From contig NZ_SIRS01000002.1 of the NCBI RefSeq assembly GCF_004310335.1, positions 62,001-126,000 on the forward strand: DNA of 64,000 bases, given 5' to 3'. The notes beneath the pieces were generated by a model that saw only the letters and a program-made list of their open reading frames with translations, was not told where the DNA came from and did not search any database. Origin of the DNA: Hyunsoonleella pacifica (GTDB lineage Bacteria > Bacteroidota > Bacteroidia > Flavobacteriales > Flavobacteriaceae). The position numbers were made by a program, and so were the translations under genes. Below are positions 60,052-64,000 of this stretch, in pieces. Position 1 is the stretch's first letter; every line of letters starts with the position of its first letter.

Positions 60052-61558
60052 AAATAAATTTAAATGCGGGCTTAGTCTCTCCGTTTTGGTTGATAAAACC
60101 AAAATATCCTTGAGTCCGTTTACGCCAGGGAAGTCGTCCAACGACTTCCTTTGGTATTTCTGTAAAGTCGTAAAGTGTCCAGGACATAAACTGGATATTA
60201 TGTTTTGAAAATAGCGTTTGAGCCTCTTTATGATAGTCAGCTTGATCTTCAGCAGAACTACCAAACGGACGCCATAATCCACGATAGGAGGACAATCCAA
60301 ACTCTGTAATTACAATAGGTTTGTTGGGTATAACTGTTTTTAAATTGAGGTAAGATGCTTCAAGTTCATCCAAACCTTCATAATAATGAAAGGATACAAA
60401 ATCTAGTTTGTCTTTCAAAATAATAGTACTTTCAGTATTAGACCAACCTATAGTTACAGGATGTATTGTGTCTGTAGATTTTACCGTTTCAATCATCTGT
60501 TTAGCCCAAGCCATCACTTTAATTTTTCCTCTAGATTCAAAATCTAAATTAGGTTCGTTTTTAATATCCCAAGCCAAAAGTGCTTTATGATCTTTTAAGG
60601 CTGATACAATTTTAATAGCATGATGTTGATTTAGCGACCAATTTAAAACTTCGTAGTCCCCAAAAAAGTCAAAGAGTGTAACCATAACCTTTAGCTCATG
60701 CTGATCGGCAATATCTAGAACTTTTTTTAGTTTTTCTAGTTTATTGGAGTTTACATTTGCACTTCCAAAATCTTCATAAGGCACAAAAATGCGAATACTG
60801 TTTAAGCCTGCATCTTTTATAATTTTAAAGTCTTTAGATAATATTTCTGCATCAAAATTATCGCCATACATATTCCAAGGTGTGGCTTGTGGGTAATAGT
60901 TAATACCTTTAATTTGGGTAATGGTGTTAGATGATGGGGTAAACTCTTTTTTATATGGTACGGTTTGTTCCCTAATTAAATGCCTTATGCGCCAAAAGCC
61001 ATCTTCTAATAGCATAACGATTTTATAGGTGGAACGTTCTCTGGTTTCCAATATCATTTCATCATTTTGATAGATGCGTTTGTATTCTAAAACGTCCCTA
61101 TCTTTTAGGACAACCAACTGTCCATCTTCACTAAAAAAATCTAGTACTAAATGATGTTCTAGGGTAGTGCCATCAATACTAATAGCCTCGTTAGTATTTC
61201 TATCTACAAGGGAGTAAATAGATTTTCTCGCATTTTCAGTATAGTAATCATCAATACCCTTTGTTGTATTTGTTTTGTAGGCTACATGTTTTACATACCA
61301 GGCATCTAGATAATCGGTTTCGATAGATTTTAAAGTTTGTAAATCCATTGGTCTGCCTTCATTCTGTAAAGGTGCCCATTCCAATTTTGGTAAATACTGG
61401 TCTATTTTTTGTATTTCTGTATGCAGCATTTTGCTTCTGTCAGCTCCTGTATTTAAATACGAAAATACGCTGCTAAGCCCTAAAATGATTAAACCAATAA
61501 TGGCAATGTATGACAATACCAAAATACTCCTCAATAAGTTTTTGTTTAGTGCCGTCAT
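60041..61558 (-). CDS. Membrane-anchored GH5-like glycoside hydrolase
   Basis: A 505-residue protein with an N-terminal transmembrane helix (residues about 10-32) and a TIM-barrel catalytic domain (about 215-505). The clan GH-A residues are Glu335 in DIKNEPN (acid/base) and Glu419 in VITEFGLSSY (nucleophile). Other family marks are GINYYPQATPW and FDFFGDYEVLNW. Residues about 35-210 form an extra domain that probably faces the periplasm. It may trim or process the polysaccharide of this locus, as GH enzymes do in cellulose and alginate synthesis. The upstream Ig-like gene overlaps it by 4 bp. Confidence 0.85.
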   Translation of the reverse strand: MTALNKNLLRSILVLSYIAIIGLIILGLSSVFSYLNTGADRSKMLHTEIQKIDQYLPKLEWAPLQNEGRPMDLQTLKSIETDYLDAWYVKHVAYKTNTTKGIDDYYTENARKSIYSLVDRNTNEAISIDGTTLEHHLVLDFFSEDGQLVVLKDRDVLEYKRIYQNDEMILETRERSTYKIVMLLEDGFWRIRHLIREQTVPYKKEFTPSSNTITQIKGINYYPQATPWNMYGDNFDAEILSKDFKIIKDAGLNSIRIFVPYEDFGSANVNSNKLEKLKKVLDIADQHELKVMVTLFDFFGDYEVLNWSLNQHHAIKIVSALKDHKALLAWDIKNEPNLDFESRGKIKVMAWAKQMIETVKSTDTIHPVTIGWSNTESTIILKDKLDFVSFHYYEGLDELEASYLNLKTVIPNKPIVITEFGLSSYRGLWRPFGSSAEDQADYHKEAQTLFSKHNIQFMSWTLYDFTEIPKEVVGRLPWRKRTQGYFGFINQNGETKPAFKFISKE

Positions 61559-62760
61559 AGTTTTACAGTGTTTACAGATTTACTATTACCGGCAACTTTT
61601 ATTGTAATGTTGTACGTGCCTTTAGGAAATTGGTTAACGTTTAATGTGAAAGTAACATAACCATCAGAACTACTTTTATGTTTAGTATGTACTAGGTTTT
61701 CTCCTGAATATATATAAAGTGTAACTTGTAAACCATCTGGAATCATCTGATCCATGAAGCTTTTTAATGGACCAACTGTAATGTTTCGGTTATCGTTGGA
61801 AAACTCAATATTAAAATCTGAAATAACAGTTTTATAATCAATTTTTATACTGTTACTTTCTGCCATACCGTCTATAAAAGCTTGAATTTCCCAGGTGTCT
61901 GCATGGTCTGGATGAATCATTTTTGCAGTAGCTAGACCTTTTATGGTAGTACCGGATGTTTTTAAAACGGTTTTAGTTCCGTTTTTAATAAAAAAATCTA
62001 CGTAAGTACCATCACTTACTATATTACCATATTTATCTTTTATAATTGACGTAGTAAATGTTGTGATTTGATTACCATCAGCATAATTATGATGTCTACT
62101 ATAACCAATGTTAAAATTGGTAGGAGGTGCAGGCATCACGTTAATGTCATACTCTTTTGAATTAAACTCTAGGCACGATGAATTTAAAAGAATACGCCCT
62201 GTTTGTTTTGTGGAGTAGATATTCTTATAACTAATATTGTTTTTTATAAAAATTGTATCTATAGTTCGGCTACTGTGAAACTGATGCTTTACAGCTACTT
62301 TGGTACCTTTAGCTAAAGGATTATCATAGTTATCAATTGGTATGGCAACTAGCATGCTATAATCATTACCTCCTGCTGTAATACTTGGTGGTCCTAAATA
62401 GTTTTGAATGGTATTTACGGTATTTTGGGGTGTAATTTTAAGGCTACCTTGTAATGAATTAGGTTTAGCTAGAAGCACCCAATTAATAGTACCCACTCTT
62501 GACGATAGGTGTAACGGAATGTTATAACTTAAGATATTATCTGTTTTGTGAGCTTTTATAAGTGTTGACCCAAAACTATTGCTTATATATAAAGAGGGCG
62601 AAGTATTATTTTCTATTTTAAATTTTAGTGTTACATCCTCTCCTGCAACAAATGTTGTAGTTGTAGTGATTAATTGGATATTATCGGTTGCATAAACAGT
62701 ATAACTGTTTATAATTAAAAGCACTAGTGTTATAATATTATGTAAACTAAATTTAATCAT
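61555..62760 (-). CDS. Secreted Ig-like domain protein (invasin/Big-1 type)
   Basis: A 401-residue exported protein with a signal peptide (residues about 1-23, ending TVYA). It has several beta-sandwich repeats: VAGEDVTLKFKIENNTS (residues about 38-54), then IPIDNYDNPLAKGTKVAVKH and SIIKDKYGNIVSDGTYVDFFIKNGTK, which carry the D.YGN...GT.V pattern of bacterial Big-1/invasin-type domains. The C-terminal half ends with FPKGTYNITIKVAGNSKSVN. It probably acts as a structural or adhesion component. It overlaps the GH5-like gene by 4 bp and follows the partial membrane protein gene by 3 bp, so the three form an operon. Confidence 0.78.
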   Translation of the reverse strand: MIKFSLHNIITLVLLIINSYTVYATDNIQLITTTTTFVAGEDVTLKFKIENNTSPSLYISNSFGSTLIKAHKTDNILSYNIPLHLSSRVGTINWVLLAKPNSLQGSLKITPQNTVNTIQNYLGPPSITAGGNDYSMLVAIPIDNYDNPLAKGTKVAVKHQFHSSRTIDTIFIKNNISYKNIYSTKQTGRILLNSSCLEFNSKEYDINVMPAPPTNFNIGYSRHHNYADGNQITTFTTSIIKDKYGNIVSDGTYVDFFIKNGTKTVLKTSGTTIKGLATAKMIHPDHADTWEIQAFIDGMAESNSIKIDYKTVISDFNIEFSNDNRNITVGPLKSFMDQMIPDGLQVTLYIYSGENLVHTKHKSSSDGYVTFTLNVNQFPKGTYNITIKVAGNSKSVNTVKL

Positions 62761-62763
62761 TCA

Positions 62764-64000
62764 TCAAGGATTTCCTAAATAAGCGTTGGTTTCAACTTTA
62801 ATAAAACTATAAATAGGATGGTTTATAGCTTGTAACTGTGAGTACGTATGTTTTTTAATTCTATTTGGGATCACTTTATTAGAAATATCAGCATTAGGTA
62901 ATCCGTTTACAAAACAATTTTCCATTGAGTCGTTGATAATTATTGTTGTATCTTCTTCCATGGCATATTCAAAATATTGCTTGCGTTGTTGCCTGATACC
63001 TTCTTTAATAAATTTATGGTCAACCCATAATAATGTTTTGTCAGCATCATAATAACTAATAATTAATTGAGGAATCGTAATTTCTTTAATTCCAGAATTA
63101 AATAGGGTTCCAGAAATAGTAGTTTTAGTTAATTGTAAATTACTTAAAACAGTTTGTTTATATAAATCTGATCCAGAAACATTTCCAGCTATTTGTAAAT
63201 TAAATTTAGTAGGTTGCTCTTCAAACTCCACAGGTGTAAACTCATCTGGATTAAAAGTTTTGGGAATAGAATCTTGAGTTTTAGACCACGCAATACCTTC
63301 AAAATTAATTCTAAAGACACTTACTTCTTTTGGCATCAATTTATGCTTTACCTGATGTTTTGCGTTGTACGTTGCAAGTTCTTTATTATCATCGTTATAC
63401 AATGTGCCTTTTAACACAACATCAGCAGGTACATTATCTATATTTTGAATTTCTCCAATAAGCGAATAACTCTTATCATGTTTAACTAGTTTTGCTTGAA
63501 GTATCTCTAAAACGGGTTGTTTTAAAACATCTTCATGATGTGTTTGTTCTGTAGTTATTCGTCTTCTCCCTTGATTAAAATAGGCGGTTTCATTATCAGA
63601 GTAAAATTGATCTGGAGGCAAATCTAAATCAATATCATCGGGTTCAATAAACCATTTACCACCTATTTTCACTAAAGATTTATAGAAGGTTTTATCTATT
63701 TTCTCGAGGGGCGTAATCCATTTAGTGGTTACTATGGCAGAGGCTAATGAATCGTTTTTCTTAGTTATTTCTGTATCAATAGCATCTAATTTAGCGTATG
63801 AACTTAGTAAACCGTCGGTAACAGAAATTTCTAACATGTATTGTGCAATAGTTAAATCACTATTAGGGTTAATCATGCTATGTGCTTTTTCAAATCGTTT
63901 AAAATCTAAAGCATCATAATACGCCAAAAGAGCATTTTCTGGTGTGTGATGGCTATCGTTTTTTATATAAAATAGATATATACCATACCCAACAATTATT
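62764..64000 (-). CDS. Membrane-anchored protein of the polysaccharide locus (5' end beyond window)
   Basis: The frame is open from 64000 downward without an ATG, so the gene starts outside the window. The visible part begins IIVGYGIYLFYIKNDSHHTPENALLAYYDAL, the end of a transmembrane helix followed by an NTF2-like segment (ENALLAYYDALDFKRFEKAHSMINP). Later residues have beta-rich sequence (VLEILQAKLVKHDKSYSLIGEIQNI; NLQLTKTTISGTLFN) like FxLYD-type domains. It is in an operon with the Ig-like and GH5-like genes. No function is assigned. Confidence 0.7.
   Translation of the reverse strand, partial: IIVGYGIYLFYIKNDSHHTPENALLAYYDALDFKRFEKAHSMINPNSDLTIAQYMLEISVTDGLLSSYAKLDAIDTEITKKNDSLASAIVTTKWITPLEKIDKTFYKSLVKIGGKWFIEPDDIDLDLPPDQFYSDNETAYFNQGRRRITTEQTHHEDVLKQPVLEILQAKLVKHDKSYSLIGEIQNIDNVPADVVLKGTLYNDDNKELATYNAKHQVKHKLMPKEVSVFRINFEGIAWSKTQDSIPKTFNPDEFTPVEFEEQPTKFNLQIAGNVSGSDLYKQTVLSNLQLTKTTISGTLFNSGIKEITIPQLIISYYDADKTLLWVDHKFIKEGIRQQRKQYFEYAMEEDTTIIINDSMENCFVNGLPNADISNKVIPNRIKKHTYSQLQAINHPIYSFIKVETNAYLGNP

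Noticed and set aside
1-64000. tRNA, rRNA, tmRNA and riboswitch genes
   Set aside because: Intergenic gaps were read for cloverleaf-like or conserved structured elements and none was convincing; a covariance-model search would be decisive.

Overview
The window is a contiguous piece of a low-GC Bacteroidota chromosome, most likely a (marine) member of the Flavobacteriaceae. The pointers are a type IX secretion sorting domain, a TonB-dependent receptor with an N-terminal carboxypeptidase-regulatory-like domain followed by a DUF4249 lipoprotein, LytTR and LytS regulators, many short lipoprotein signals, TAnnTTTG-type -7 promoter boxes and few Shine-Dalgarno sequences. The genus cannot be fixed from the sequence.

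Layout. 1-7.3 kb: housekeeping and small accessory genes (partial Gfo/Idh/MocA oxidoreductase, pcm, beta-helix lipoprotein, TPMT-like methyltransferase, GIY-YIG unit, PPOX-like protein, S15 peptidase, smpB). 7.5-17 kb: S41 peptidase, lpdA, a DUF922-like protein, TonB receptor/DUF4249 pair, ECF sigma factor, MscS-like channel. 17.2-19.6 kb: LytS/LytTR two-component pair divergent from a MotA/ExbB-like protein. 19.7-22.4 kb: accessory island with a catalytically degenerate tyrosine recombinase fused to a HEPN-like domain, then a tandem array of hairpin-ended GIY-YIG units, three internally deleted and one intact. 22.4-31.2 kb: DEAD-box helicase, aldose epimerase, pabB, tilS, HxlR/nitroreductase, adenine deaminase. 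31.2-39.4 kb: a hydrolase and a molybdenum-hydroxylase cluster (2Fe-2S subunit, Moco subunit, XdhC, MobA-like transferase, YdeP-like oxidoreductase). 39.5-44.9 kb: seven-gene signalling operon (REC, H-NOX, PAS kinase, FIST protein, second kinase, Hpt, LytTR regulator). 45.3-47.9 kb: large T9SS cargo protein. 48-51.4 kb: accessory segment with a frameshifted XRE membrane regulator and a two-gene unit of a GH18-like protein and a helical protein resembling an alpha pore-forming toxin. 51.7-64 kb: exopolysaccharide locus (TPR/beta-barrel exporter, REC-GT2 fusion, two paralogous GT4 enzymes, two STAS proteins, flippase, GH5-like hydrolase, Ig-like protein, partial membrane protein).

The most coherent system is regulatory. 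Four promoters (before the H-NOX/FIST operon, the T9SS protein, the STAS/STAS/flippase genes and the second GT4) share a direct repeat of ATTCGTC-like half-sites spaced 21 bp, with the last half-site 38-39 bp upstream of a TAnnTTTG-like -7 box. This is the expected architecture of a LytTR-activated promoter. It suggests that the LytTR regulator closing the H-NOX/FIST phosphorelay operon controls its own operon and the surrounding surface polysaccharide and matrix genes, i.e. a nitric-oxide/ligand-responsive matrix regulon.

A second notable theme is mobile hairpin DNA. Both GIY-YIG genes are boxed by terminal inverted repeats whose arms are themselves hairpins, with different hairpin sequences in the two units. 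No tRNA, rRNA or CRISPR array was found.
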